Shown one piece after another: positions 55,530 to 63,918 of a stretch of 64,000 nt of DNA (the first letter of the stretch is position 1; every line of letters begins with the position of its first letter). The notes beneath the pieces were generated by a model, which searched no databases, was not told the origin of the DNA, and saw nothing but the letters and a program-made list of their open reading frames with translations. The stretch lies in contig NZ_JAERQG010000004.1 in assembly GCF_016734805.1 (NCBI RefSeq), forward strand, positions 434,001 through 498,000. The letters run 5' to 3'. The position numbers and the translations under genes are program-made. This DNA comes from Marivirga atlantica (GTDB lineage: Bacteria; Bacteroidota; Bacteroidia; Cytophagales; Cyclobacteriaceae).

Positions 55530-56728
55530 TACTGTTGCTTTACATTTTCCGTACTACCGTGTGGCGTATGAATGAATTTTTTGTTGGCACCTTTGAGCTT
55601 AAATAGGAGCCCAAACATTTTCAAGAAAATGACTGGCAACATGAAAACAGATTTTACCAACTTAAAAGAATAATATTCTCTTGAAATAGAAAGCATAACA
55701 CCCAAGTCAAGAAGAACAATATTCAACAACCATAAATCAGCATTAAACAACTGATTTACAGAATTAATAGCAATAGCCAATATGCCGAGTAGATTTATTA
55801 ATCCAATATTAATTAGCCGAGGTAGCTGTAGATTTCTTAAAACAATACTGTTAAATAAGGTGATCCTTAAAGTAAAAAAGGCACCGATCCCTTTCCAGAA
55901 AAATTTCCTCAGATAGAAGTACTGACTTGATATCCATCGCTTTCTTTGATTCTCAAAAACTTCCGTTTTCTCAACCTTCTCATCCTTAACAATGGCATTA
56001 TGAGCGTAGTAAACCTTGTGGCCACTCTGTACCAACCGTAACTCCAACTCTCTATCAAAGCCTCCAATTGATTCCATTTCTGCCAGGTTATCTTTAAGCA
56101 AATTAAAATCAAAGGACATGCCTGAACCTTTTAAAGAAGCAGACATATTCAAAACAACACTACCTTTTCCGTAAATATTATTATTGATGTTTTCACTTAA
56201 GCCATCAAGAAATGATAAAGTAGTATCATCATTTTTTGAGGCTCTTTGACCTTGGATAGCTTGAAATCCTTTTTGAACATGCAACTCCTCAATTTTAGCC
56301 AGAAACTTGCTTTCCATGAGATTATCGGCATCCAGAATTACTGCATAATCATAATCATTTGATAATGAAGAAAGCGCTTTGTTCAGCGCTTTTACTTTAG
56401 TGCTTTTTTCAAAACTTACTTCTATACACTTTATGGGGAGTGCATGTAGCTTTATTAAAGTTTCAGGTTTGAGCGAATCAGCGATAACTACCACATCATA
56501 TAATTCAGCTGGGTAGTCCTGCTCAAGGGCATCTTGGGCCACACTAATTATTACTCCATCTTCTTTATAAGCGGGTATTAGTACGGCAAACTTTGATTTA
56601 GGCTTATTATAAAGATAAGAGGGGAGCTTATAGAAAATACTAGAACCGCCTAAAACAAATGTGTAAATACTCACATAAAGAGCATAAATAATTAAAATAT
56701 ACTCTATTACTGTCAATAAAATCTGCAC
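55529..56728 (-). CDS. Membrane-bound processive-type GT2 glycosyltransferase
   Basis: GT2 enzyme of 399 aa with an N-terminal helix (about 5-30) and three C-terminal helices. Catalytic features: LIPAYKEDG, ILDADNLME (DxD), GGFDRELELRLVQSGH (catalytic-base region) and NQRKRWISSQ, a good QxxRW motif of processive enzymes. Together with the other operon genes it probably builds or extends the glycan backbone at the cytoplasmic face. It follows the sugar transferase by 44 bp and overlaps the next GT2 by one base. Confidence 0.9.
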   Translation of the reverse strand: MQILLTVIEYILIIYALYVSIYTFVLGGSSIFYKLPSYLYNKPKSKFAVLIPAYKEDGVIISVAQDALEQDYPAELYDVVVIADSLKPETLIKLHALPIKCIEVSFEKSTKVKALNKALSSLSNDYDYAVILDADNLMESKFLAKIEELHVQKGFQAIQGQRASKNDDTTLSFLDGLSENINNNIYGKGSVVLNMSASLKGSGMSFDFNLLKDNLAEMESIGGFDRELELRLVQSGHKVYYAHNAIVKDEKVEKTEVFENQRKRWISSQYFYLRKFFWKGIGAFFTLRITLFNSIVLRNLQLPRLINIGLINLLGILAIAINSVNQLFNADLWLLNIVLLDLGVMLSISREYYSFKLVKSVFMLPVIFLKMFGLLFKLKGANKKFIHTPHGSTENVKQQ

Positions 56729-56772
56729 GTAGATACTCTTAGATAATTACCTGGGAAAACCTCTTTCTAAAA

Positions 56773-57927
56773 TTAAACTGCTTCTTCCTGAAATAAGGCT
56801 GGCACAGTTTTCAAAAGTAATTTAATATCGAACATAAAAGAATGGTTTTTAGCATAAGACATATCTAAATCAATTCTTTCTTGTTCTGACATTTCAGACT
56901 TCCCTCTTTTTGTTACCTGCCATAAGCCGGTAATTCCTGCTGGAGCCATAAACCTAAGTGCAGCTTGATCTTTAGTAAGCTGCTGTGCTTCGTAAAGCGG
57001 TAAAGGTCTATTGCCTACAATTGACATATCTCCTTTCAGCACATTAATTAATTGTGGTAATTCATCAAGACTTGTATCCCTCAAAAACTTGCCAAATCTG
57101 GTTATACGAGGATCATTTTTTATTTTGAAGAATACAGGATTAGAACCGTTTTCGTCTTTAACTTCTACCCCACCACTATATTGATTGAGGTGAAGCAACT
57201 TACTAAGCTCCTTATCAGCACCTGTACTCATTGAACGAAACTTGAGGAAGTTAAACACTTTATAACCCATACCTGCTCTTTTAGAGATGTAAAAAACAGG
57301 ACCTTTAGATTCAAGCTTAATTATTAGCGCAATCAACAACATGATAGGGCTAGCTACTAACAACAATACTCCTGAAACCAAAATATCAAACATTCTTTTT
57401 TCAAATGAGATTTTCACATCTGAGAATTGATCCTTCTCAGTGCTATTTTCTTTAGCCAGCTTCTTAAATAGCTTTAAGAAATCTATCCAATAGTTCAGCT
57501 TTTCAGGCTCAAAATTTGAACTGATACAGTCATCAGCTCCAAACTGCAAAATTTTCTTTTTAAAATCCTTATCGGCATCATTATTAACGATGATGATTGG
57601 GGTATTAAAATTTCGTTCTTTTAATAGGTAAGCTAGTTTAACTAAGTTTTCATAAAACAGTCTGTCATTATATTCAGACGTATAAATGATTGCATCAGGT
57701 GATTCAGCAGAAGCCACATGCTCCAAATATTTTACAGACTCTGTTGGAGTCATGTGCTTGGTTTCAGTAAAATAACGACCAACACACTCCTCGGAAGCAT
57801 TATAATTTACGCAAAGAATACGCTGATTAAACTTCTGAACTTCCTGTTTTTCTTTTACAAGAACTCTCTTTTTATTGAAGTTTAAATCTGAATTTAGATT
57901 AGCTGCATGTTCATTATAGAAATCCAT
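56773..57927 (-). CDS. Initiating sugar-phosphate transferase (WcaJ/PglC-type) with N-terminal pseudo-receiver domain
   Basis: Monotopic phosphoglycosyl transferase (384 aa) that starts the glycan by moving sugar-1-phosphate onto polyprenyl phosphate. Residues 36-155 resemble a response-regulator receiver fold (RILCVNYN, SPDAIIYTSEYND, FNTPIIIVNN, FGADDCISSNFEPEKL), but the phospho-acceptor Asp position is not acidic. Residues 170-384 are the PF02397-type domain: EKRMFDILVSG, membrane re-entrant helix 183-203, KFRSMSTGAD, SLDELPQL with the catalytic Asp 288-Glu 289 pair, and GITGLWQVTKRG. It begins 17 bp after the response regulator. The fusion suggests regulated initiation. Confidence 0.92.
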   Translation of the reverse strand: MDFYNEHAANLNSDLNFNKKRVLVKEKQEVQKFNQRILCVNYNASEECVGRYFTETKHMTPTESVKYLEHVASAESPDAIIYTSEYNDRLFYENLVKLAYLLKERNFNTPIIIVNNDADKDFKKKILQFGADDCISSNFEPEKLNYWIDFLKLFKKLAKENSTEKDQFSDVKISFEKRMFDILVSGVLLLVASPIMLLIALIIKLESKGPVFYISKRAGMGYKVFNFLKFRSMSTGADKELSKLLHLNQYSGGVEVKDENGSNPVFFKIKNDPRITRFGKFLRDTSLDELPQLINVLKGDMSIVGNRPLPLYEAQQLTKDQAALRFMAPAGITGLWQVTKRGKSEMSEQERIDLDMSYAKNHSFMFDIKLLLKTVPALFQEEAV

Positions 57928-57944
57928 TGTATTCTGATTTTTTG

Positions 57945-58343
57945 TTAACTCGTTCTTCTTGCACTTTGTACCTTTGCTTTTGTTAATATTGAATCCAACA
58001 TCTCAAATAATTGAGGTGGATCAAAAGGCTTTTCTAGAAACCCACTTGCACCCTTTTCCTTACACTGCTTTTTAAAGTGTTCATCAACTCTGGATGACAT
58101 CATAACAAATGGAATGTCGGCAAAAATACCACTATTAGATAGACTGCTAAGAAAATCAAATCCATTCATTTTTGGTAAAACAAAATCACAAAGTATTACA
58201 TCGGGCATATTACCTTCAGCCAGGTATTTCATACCTGATAGTCCATTATCTTTGAAAGTCACTCTATACTTATCTTTCAATAAATAATCTATCAAAAGCC
58301 TCATCGGCTCATCATCATCAATGATCAATAGTTCCCGCTTCAC
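57945..58343 (-). CDS. Single-domain response regulator
   Basis: Stand-alone CheY-like receiver (132 aa). Acidic pocket DDDEP (Asp 9-11), phospho-acceptor Asp 53 in LCDFVLPKMNG, Ser in VMMSSRVDEHF, and the Lys of FLEKPFDPPQLF. There is no output domain. It is the first gene of the six-gene polysaccharide operon, directly before a sugar transferase whose own receiver-like domain cannot be phosphorylated. A pairing in which this regulator controls the transferase is plausible but inferred. A 9-bp inverted repeat lies 27 bp upstream. Confidence 0.93.
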   Translation of the reverse strand: MKRELLIIDDDEPMRLLIDYLLKDKYRVTFKDNGLSGMKYLAEGNMPDVILCDFVLPKMNGFDFLSSLSNSGIFADIPFVMMSSRVDEHFKKQCKEKGASGFLEKPFDPPQLFEMLDSILTKAKVQSARRTS

Positions 58344-58844
58344 TTAGTGTAATTTTTTTCAGGAAAATCCAACATTATCTTAAACTGGCATAATGTTGAT
58401 AGTTTTCATTTTAATTAGGCTATAAAGATATGATACAATCTTTTATCAATAAAATATAATACCTGTTTTTTTGGACTTAAACCACATAGAATCGTTAAAC
58501 CCTTGTTTTTCAACACTTAAAGGCTATTTTATTGGGATTAAATTATTATTATCTGAAAAACTATAGTTTTAGTGACTGCTTGCTTAATTAATCTTTAAAA
58601 AAGCTAAGATTTAATGTAAGAACAAATAACCGTATGTAATATTTTCCACTCAAAAAACACTAACTTTCAGTTTAAATATTTGCTGTTTGTCGTACTTATC
58701 AATACTATAATCTTAAAAAAATGCAGTTTTAAAGAAATAAATGATACGGTAACATTAGATTGCTAAGCAATCGTTTGATCTGCATATAGTTCAATTAACT
58801 TACATGCAAGTGGGGCTGTTAAAGGTTAGTCTATAGAAAGTATT
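58344..58844. other. 501-bp gene-free intergenic region
   Basis: Very AT-rich region between the response regulator and a 76-aa gene. It holds a 9-bp inverted repeat at 58370-58398, a 14-bp perfect palindrome AAAACTATAGTTTT at 58557-58570, and a small hairpin GATTGC-taa-GCAATC at 58758-58772. I saw no convincing ORF or RNA gene. It probably contains the operon promoter and regulatory sites. A small RNA cannot be excluded from sequence alone. Confidence 0.5.
58370..58398 (-). promoter_or_regulatory. Inverted repeat upstream of the response regulator operon
   Basis: CAACATTAT (58370-58378) and ATAATGTTG (58390-58398) are a perfect 9-bp inverted repeat with an 11-base spacer, about one DNA turn. 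It lies 27 bp before the response regulator start. The form suits a dimeric regulator site or an mRNA hairpin. Confidence 0.35.
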
Positions 58845-59075
58845 TTAATCATTCAGTGCATAAAAATCATAGTCTTTACCCTTCCCATAAGCCGTTAACT
58901 CACTTAGCTTAAACTGTTCAAGACTATTGATATCCTTACATAGAAAATCCTTCTGATCTACAGCTTTTATAACATCAAACTCATGTTCTTCATTATAATT
59001 AATAAGACGATACCTCTTACCTACTCTCACAGTTTCTATTGAAATGGGCATATCATAGATTTTAATTAATGACAA
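58845..59075 (-). CDS. Conserved hypothetical small protein
   Basis: Protein of 76 aa with a compact beta-rich pattern: VGKRYRLINYNEEHEFDVIK, CKDINSLEQFKLSELTAYGK, then GKDYDFYALND. It reads like the small SH3-like proteins widespread in Cytophagales, with a conserved GKGKD end, but no function is known to me. It is divergent from the 174-aa gene, and a 7-bp inverted repeat starts 3 bp beyond its start codon. Confidence 0.7.
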   Translation of the reverse strand: MSLIKIYDMPISIETVRVGKRYRLINYNEEHEFDVIKAVDQKDFLCKDINSLEQFKLSELTAYGKGKDYDFYALND

Positions 59076-59077
59076 AA

Positions 59078-59103
59078 CTGATAAATTTATTGATCATTAT
59101 CAG
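59078..59103. promoter_or_regulatory. 7-bp inverted repeat between divergent small genes
   Basis: CTGATAA (59078-59084) and TTATCAG (59097-59103), 12 bases apart, sit between the divergent starts at 59075 and 59146. It is a candidate shared operator, of low certainty because the stem is short. Confidence 0.22.
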
Positions 59104-59145
59104 ACAGGAAATCATAATTTTACCAACTCAAAAGATTAAAGCAAG

Positions 59146-59670
59146 ATGGGCAAGAAACTGTTTATTACACTAGCTATATTAATTACTATTTCAACTGTTG
59201 TTTATGCTATTTTAGGAGGGTTTAAATCAGCAGATCAAACCATAAATAACAAGCCACTCATTTATATTTATGGTAAAGAAATAAAAAGCACATTAGGCTC
59301 TGACTCCTTAAAGAATGCCTTCATGAAAGCACGAGATTTGGTAGAAAAAGAAAGTGAAGCCAGTGCCATAGCGATAGTATATTATGGCGAGGCAAATGAG
59401 GAGACAGGAGAAGTCTTCAATTTTATTGGAATCTTATTAAAAGAATCAAACACTACTTTAAAAATTGAAGATTGGGAAGTAAGAAAAATTGAAGCTCCTA
59501 ATAGTGTAAAAGCTTGTATTGAGGCAAATGTTCTTGTTATGCCTACCCCTGACGATATGCTCTCCAACCTAAAAGAATACAGTTATGAAAATAAAATAGA
59601 GCCTGACTCCATATTCATCGAATACTATTCAGGCCCTAATAATTTGTGTGTGGAATTACTCAGCAAATAA
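59146..59670 (+). CDS. Membrane-anchored protein, possibly GyrI-like
   Basis: Protein of 174 aa with an N-terminal membrane helix (about 4-24) and a soluble domain. The order of strands and helices, with ENKIEPDSIFIEYYSGPNN near the end and KACIEANVLVMPTPDDM in the middle, resembles GyrI-like (AraC effector-binding) small-molecule domains anchored to the membrane. The match is loose and only from pattern. It converges with the ammonium transporter gene (4-bp gap). Confidence 0.6.
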   Translation: MGKKLFITLAILITISTVVYAILGGFKSADQTINNKPLIYIYGKEIKSTLGSDSLKNAFMKARDLVEKESEASAIAIVYYGEANEETGEVFNFIGILLKESNTTLKIEDWEVRKIEAPNSVKACIEANVLVMPTPDDMLSNLKEYSYENKIEPDSIFIEYYSGPNNLCVELLSK

Positions 59671-59674
59671 AATT

Positions 59675-60934
59675 CTATTCATGCGTAATCGTATAACCTC
59701 TTATACCATGCTCATGACTATCCAGACCTTGAGTTTCATGCTCTGCAGAAACCCTGACACCGATAGTTTTCTTTAGCAAGAAAAATATTAAAAAAGCTGA
59801 GCCAAAAGCTGCTGCTCCACAAATGGCTACACCAGTCAATTGATCTACAAATTGAGACCAACCGGCCTTATCTCCAAAAATACCAACTACCAAAGTACCC
59901 CAAATGCCACAGGTTAGATGAACAGAAATTGCACCTACGGCATCATCTAGCTTTAATTTATCTAAAGTCATTGCCGAGAGAACGACTAAAACTCCAGCTA
60001 TAAATCCAATTAATAAAGAAGAACCCGGCAGCATTAGATCAGCACCTGCTGTTATACCAACCAGTCCAGCCAGCACTCCATTTAAAACCATGCCTAAGTC
60101 AAGTCTTTTAAAAGCTATATAACCCATCAAAAACCCACCTAAAGCACCGGCAGCTGCTGCCAATGAAGTATTAACCAACACTAAAGATGTTTTTGCAGGA
60201 TCAGCAGAAAGAACAGAACCACCATTAAAACCAAACCATCCAAACCACAATAAGAAGACACCAATTGTAGCCAATGGCACACTAGAACCTGGTTTGTCGA
60301 CCACTTTTCCGTTTACATATTTACCTAATCTGGGACCTAAGACAATTACTCCGGCTAGGGCACCCCAACCGCCAACAGCATGCACTAATGTTGAGCCGGC
60401 AAAATCATAAAAACCCATATCACCTAGAGCACCACCCCCCCAGGTCCAGCTACCAATTGCAGGGTAAACAAAACCAACAAATAATATAGTAAATATCAAA
60501 TAAGCTGAAATTTTAACCCTTTCTGCCACTGCTCCCGAAACAATTGTAGCTGCTGTAGCAGCAAACATAGCTTGAAATAAAAATGAAGTCCAATAGGTAA
60601 ATGAAGGATTATAAGCCAGTCCTAAGTTGTCATTTAAGAAGAACCCTGAAAAGTCAAACCACCCAGGTCCATCTGCGAAATCAGGATACATTAAATTAAA
60701 TCCTAAAATAGTGTAAGACACCAATCCAATAGCAGGCGTAAGGGTATTCTTAAACAGAATATTTACCGTATTCTTTGATTGTGTAAAACCTGATTCAACA
60801 CATGCAAAGCCCAAATGCATAATAAACACTAAAGCTATACATAACATCATCCATACATTGCTGGTAGTAAGCTCTAACATTGCTGTTTGGCTTATTTTTT
60901 CACCTGCATTCACCGTATTTTCAAAAACTGACAT
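59675..60934 (-). CDS. amt: Ammonium transporter (Amt/MEP/Rh family)
   Basis: Ammonium channel/transporter of 419 aa with about 11 membrane helices. Amt features: FACVESGFTQSKNTVNIL, FDFSGFF, the twin pore histidines His 185 (STLVHAVGGWGAL) and His 339 (DDAVGAISVHLTCG), WFGWFGFNGGS and AAGALGGFLMGY. The short C-terminal tail HEHGIRGYTITHE is the region that couples subunits and contacts GlnK-type PII proteins. No PII gene is adjacent. The 169-bp upstream region holds no gene. Confidence 0.97.
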   Translation of the reverse strand: MSVFENTVNAGEKISQTAMLELTTSNVWMMLCIALVFIMHLGFACVESGFTQSKNTVNILFKNTLTPAIGLVSYTILGFNLMYPDFADGPGWFDFSGFFLNDNLGLAYNPSFTYWTSFLFQAMFAATAATIVSGAVAERVKISAYLIFTILFVGFVYPAIGSWTWGGGALGDMGFYDFAGSTLVHAVGGWGALAGVIVLGPRLGKYVNGKVVDKPGSSVPLATIGVFLLWFGWFGFNGGSVLSADPAKTSLVLVNTSLAAAAGALGGFLMGYIAFKRLDLGMVLNGVLAGLVGITAGADLMLPGSSLLIGFIAGVLVVLSAMTLDKLKLDDAVGAISVHLTCGIWGTLVVGIFGDKAGWSQFVDQLTGVAICGAAAFGSAFLIFFLLKKTIGVRVSAEHETQGLDSHEHGIRGYTITHE

Positions 60935-61103
60935 AAAACTGGTTTATTTTTTAACCTTAATAATTGAATATCTTACAATAATAAATCAATCAAGTTAAAA
61001 TTAAAACCTAAAAACACATGAATCACATTAAAATAACGAAAACAGGTTAAGAATAAACCTAAACAATAAGAAAAGATGATAATTTATACTAGATGGCTTG
61101 AAA

Positions 61104-62129
61104 TTAAACCGCTGACTTCAGAACTGTTAAAGTTTGCGCCAGCTGTGCATCATTAAAATCGAGATGCGTAACAAAACGGACATCGTGTTTACCAAATGGA
61201 ACTGCTAAAACACCATGCTTTTGTAGTTTAGCTACAAAGTCAGTAGCTAGCTGCTTATCAGAAAGTCTAAAAATAACGATATTAGTATCAACAGGAAGCA
61301 CATATTCAACAAAGCTTTGTGACTGTAGGGCTTCACCAAGTAGCCTTGCCCTAATATGGTCTTCAACCAATCTGTTGATATGATGATCAAGCGCATATAT
61401 GCCGGCAGCAGCTAAAAAACCTACCTGCCTCATTCCACCGCCTAAAACCTTCCTTATTCTTCTGGCTTTCTTTATAGTTGATTCACTCCCTAACAGCACT
61501 GAGCCAACAGGACAGCCCAATCCTTTTGATAGGCAAATAGAGATAGTATCGAAATATTGACCATAGTCCTTTGGATTATCCCCTGAGGACACCAAAGCGT
61601 TAAAAACCCGGGCTCCGTCTAAATGAAGAGGTAAATTATGTGTTTTGCACAAGCTACTGATGGCTTTAATATCTTTTATATCATAAAAGCATCCTCCTCC
61701 TTTGTTAACAGTATTTTCCAAAGACACCAATGATGTAACTGCTGCATGTATATCATCAGGATTATTAATCTGATCAGCAATCATCTCAGCATTTAACCTG
61801 CCACGGTCACCTTGCAACAATCTTACTGAGGATAAAGAATTATAAGCGATACCTCCTCCCTCATATAAATAGATGTGTGATTTCTCATCGCATATCACTT
61901 CAGACTGTGGCTGAGTGTGTAGTCTTATTGCTATTTGGTTGGTCATAGTACCTGATGGACAGAAAATACCGGCTTCCATACCAAAATAGTCAGCTGTCTT
62001 TTGTTCCAGAGCAATAACTGTAGAGTCTTCCTGAAAAACATCATCGCCCACTTGTGCCTCCATCATTGCTTCTTTCATGGCTAAAGTTGGCTTTGTTACG
62101 GTATCACTTCTTAAATCAATAAGCGCCAT
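61104..62129 (-). CDS. ltaE: Low-specificity L-threonine aldolase
   Basis: PLP-dependent aldolase (341 aa) that splits L-threonine or allo-threonine into glycine and acetaldehyde. Starts LIDLRSDTVTKPT, with GDDVFQEDSTV, CPSGTMTNQIA, the PLP-stacking His 85 (EKSHIYLYE), HLDGARVFNA (Asp 171, Arg 174) and the Schiff-base Lys 202 in CLSKGLGCPVGS. It is full length. Its start overlaps the 88-aa gene stop by one base (TAATG). Cytoplasmic amino-acid metabolism, glycine supply. Confidence 0.95.
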   Translation of the reverse strand: MALIDLRSDTVTKPTLAMKEAMMEAQVGDDVFQEDSTVIALEQKTADYFGMEAGIFCPSGTMTNQIAIRLHTQPQSEVICDEKSHIYLYEGGGIAYNSLSSVRLLQGDRGRLNAEMIADQINNPDDIHAAVTSLVSLENTVNKGGGCFYDIKDIKAISSLCKTHNLPLHLDGARVFNALVSSGDNPKDYGQYFDTISICLSKGLGCPVGSVLLGSESTIKKARRIRKVLGGGMRQVGFLAAAGIYALDHHINRLVEDHIRARLLGEALQSQSFVEYVLPVDTNIVIFRLSDKQLATDFVAKLQKHGVLAVPFGKHDVRFVTHLDFNDAQLAQTLTVLKSAV

Positions 62130-62395
62130 TAATCAGGTGTTTGATGGAATAAATCTTTAGGTAATTTAATCTGGTCGGTATAAAATTTTCTACGACTGTT
62201 GTTAGCGTTAAAAGGAGTTATTTTCTCTATTCTGTCAGTTTTAGGATGATAGAAAGCCTCTACATAAAATCCATGCAATAAAAATAGGTTGACTTTATAT
62301 CGATAGTATCTGATGGAAGTAATAAACTCTCCTTCCACATAAAGCTCCTTAATTCTTTTAAACAGGGTTAAACTCTTAAATTCTTCTAACTGCAC
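62129..62395 (-). CDS. Conserved hypothetical small protein in a coupled operon
   Basis: Protein of 88 aa, basic and aromatic-rich (IRYYRYKVNLFLLHGFYVEAFYHPK), no signal or membrane helix. The start is GTG at 62395, overlapping the upstream stop as TAGTG; its own stop overlaps the threonine aldolase start as TAATG. That double coupling supports it as a real gene. I recognise no domain. Function unknown, probably linked to the GNAT-nitrilase or aldolase. Confidence 0.72.
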   Translation of the reverse strand: MQLEEFKSLTLFKRIKELYVEGEFITSIRYYRYKVNLFLLHGFYVEAFYHPKTDRIEKITPFNANNSRRKFYTDQIKLPKDLFHQTPD

Positions 62396-63918
62396 TACTG
62401 ACTCTTCTTTTTTAGTGAATATAAGTCCTTTCTTCTATCATTCAAATTTCTAACACTGCCATATGTATGAAGTTCCTTTAATAAATCTACATCAACATCA
62501 GCTATAAGCGTCATTTCAGTATTAGGAGTAGCTTCTGCCTTAACAGCATTTGTAGGAAAAGCAAAATCTGAAGGAGTGAAAACTGCTGATTGAGCAAACT
62601 GAATATCCATATTATTAACCTTAGGCAGGTTACCTACGCTACCCGCTATTGCCACGTAACATTCATTCTCAATCGCTCTGGCTTGGGCACAATGCCTTAC
62701 CCTCATGTAGCCATTTTGAGTGTCCGTAAGAAAAGGTACGAACAGAATCTTCATATCTTCATCTGCCATAAGCCTACTTAATTCTGGAAACTCTACATCA
62801 TAACAAATATTGACTCCTATTTTGCCACAATCAGTGTCAAAGGTTTCTATCTTTTTTCCTCCACTCATTCCCCAGGCACTTACCTCTGCAGGTGTCATAT
62901 GTATTTTTTCATAAGTTTCGTAAGTACCATCTCTTCTGCACAGAAATCCTTTATTATATAATTTCCCTCTGAACATAACCGGCATACTTCCGGTGATAAT
63001 GTTCACATTGTAATTAATGGCATACTCCTGGAAAATCTCCCTTAAAGGCTCTGTGTATTTGGCTAACTCACGAATGGCACTTGGCTCATCCATATGGTTA
63101 AACTCAGCCATTAAAGGGGCATTGAATAGCTCAGGAAATAATATAAAGTCACATTTATAGCCACTAACCACATCTACGAAGAATTCAATTTGTTCTTGCA
63201 TAGCTCTTAAAGATGGCGTAGGCCTCATTTGCCATTGCACCAAACCCAGCCGAATAACAGTTTTAGGTAAGTCAACCAGCTTATCAGATGGTTCATAAAA
63301 AATATTATTCCACTCTATGAGAGCAGCATAATCCATCGACTCTTTATCGCCAGGCAGATAGCCTTTTATAACTTTCTTAACATGAAAATCATTAGACAGC
63401 TGAAATGACAAGGTAGCATCATACAATTCCTTATTCTTTACTTTCTGAATATATTGCTTTGGTGATAACTTATCGGCATGCTCTCTATAGCTTGGTAGTC
63501 TTCCACCAGCTAAAATAGATTTGAGGTTTAATTGCTCTGCTAGATCCTTTCGTGCATCGTACATCCTTCTTCCTACTCTCATGCCTCTATAGTCAGGATG
63601 AACAAAAACATCTATTCCATAAAGCACATCACCTTCATCATCATGCGTTTCAAAGGTTTCATTCCCAGTTATTTCAGGGTAGGTATGCTTATCACCAAAT
63701 TTTTCATAATCCACTATGATTGAAAGTGCGCAACCGGCCACCTGTCCATTAACAAGCACACATAGTTGTCCTTCAGGAAATTTATTAATAAGTGTTTCGA
63801 TGTGTTTTTCCTCCCAGAGGTCATCCCAGCCCTCATAGGCCTTTTTCATGGAAGAGATTAGAGAACGATAATTGCTGATTTTCAAATTCTCTAAAGTGAT
63901 GATGAGGTTGTCTTGCAT
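62395..63918 (-). CDS. GNAT acetyltransferase fused to carbon-nitrogen hydrolase (nitrilase superfamily)
   Basis: Two-domain enzyme of 507 aa. N-terminal GNAT domain (about 8-200) with VFVHPDYRGMRVGRRMYDAR for acetyl-CoA binding. C-terminal nitrilase-superfamily amidase (about 220-500) with the Glu 263 (LFPELFNAP), Lys 338 (YEKIHMTP) and Cys 372 (GVNICYDVEFPEL) triad. This fusion is widespread in Bacteroidota and is usually annotated as an amidohydrolase. The substrate is unknown, perhaps an acylated amine or amide. First gene of a three-gene coupled operon with the 88-aa protein and threonine aldolase. Confidence 0.93.
   Translation of the reverse strand: MQDNLIITLENLKISNYRSLISSMKKAYEGWDDLWEEKHIETLINKFPEGQLCVLVNGQVAGCALSIIVDYEKFGDKHTYPEITGNETFETHDDEGDVLYGIDVFVHPDYRGMRVGRRMYDARKDLAEQLNLKSILAGGRLPSYREHADKLSPKQYIQKVKNKELYDATLSFQLSNDFHVKKVIKGYLPGDKESMDYAALIEWNNIFYEPSDKLVDLPKTVIRLGLVQWQMRPTPSLRAMQEQIEFFVDVVSGYKCDFILFPELFNAPLMAEFNHMDEPSAIRELAKYTEPLREIFQEYAINYNVNIITGSMPVMFRGKLYNKGFLCRRDGTYETYEKIHMTPAEVSAWGMSGGKKIETFDTDCGKIGVNICYDVEFPELSRLMADEDMKILFVPFLTDTQNGYMRVRHCAQARAIENECYVAIAGSVGNLPKVNNMDIQFAQSAVFTPSDFAFPTNAVKAEATPNTEMTLIADVDVDLLKELHTYGSVRNLNDRRKDLYSLKKKSQ

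Noticed and set aside
61044-61060. Stem AGGTT/AACCT downstream of threonine aldolase as a terminator.
   Set aside because: Only 5 bp, weak, and the T-rich tail is interrupted; not enough support.
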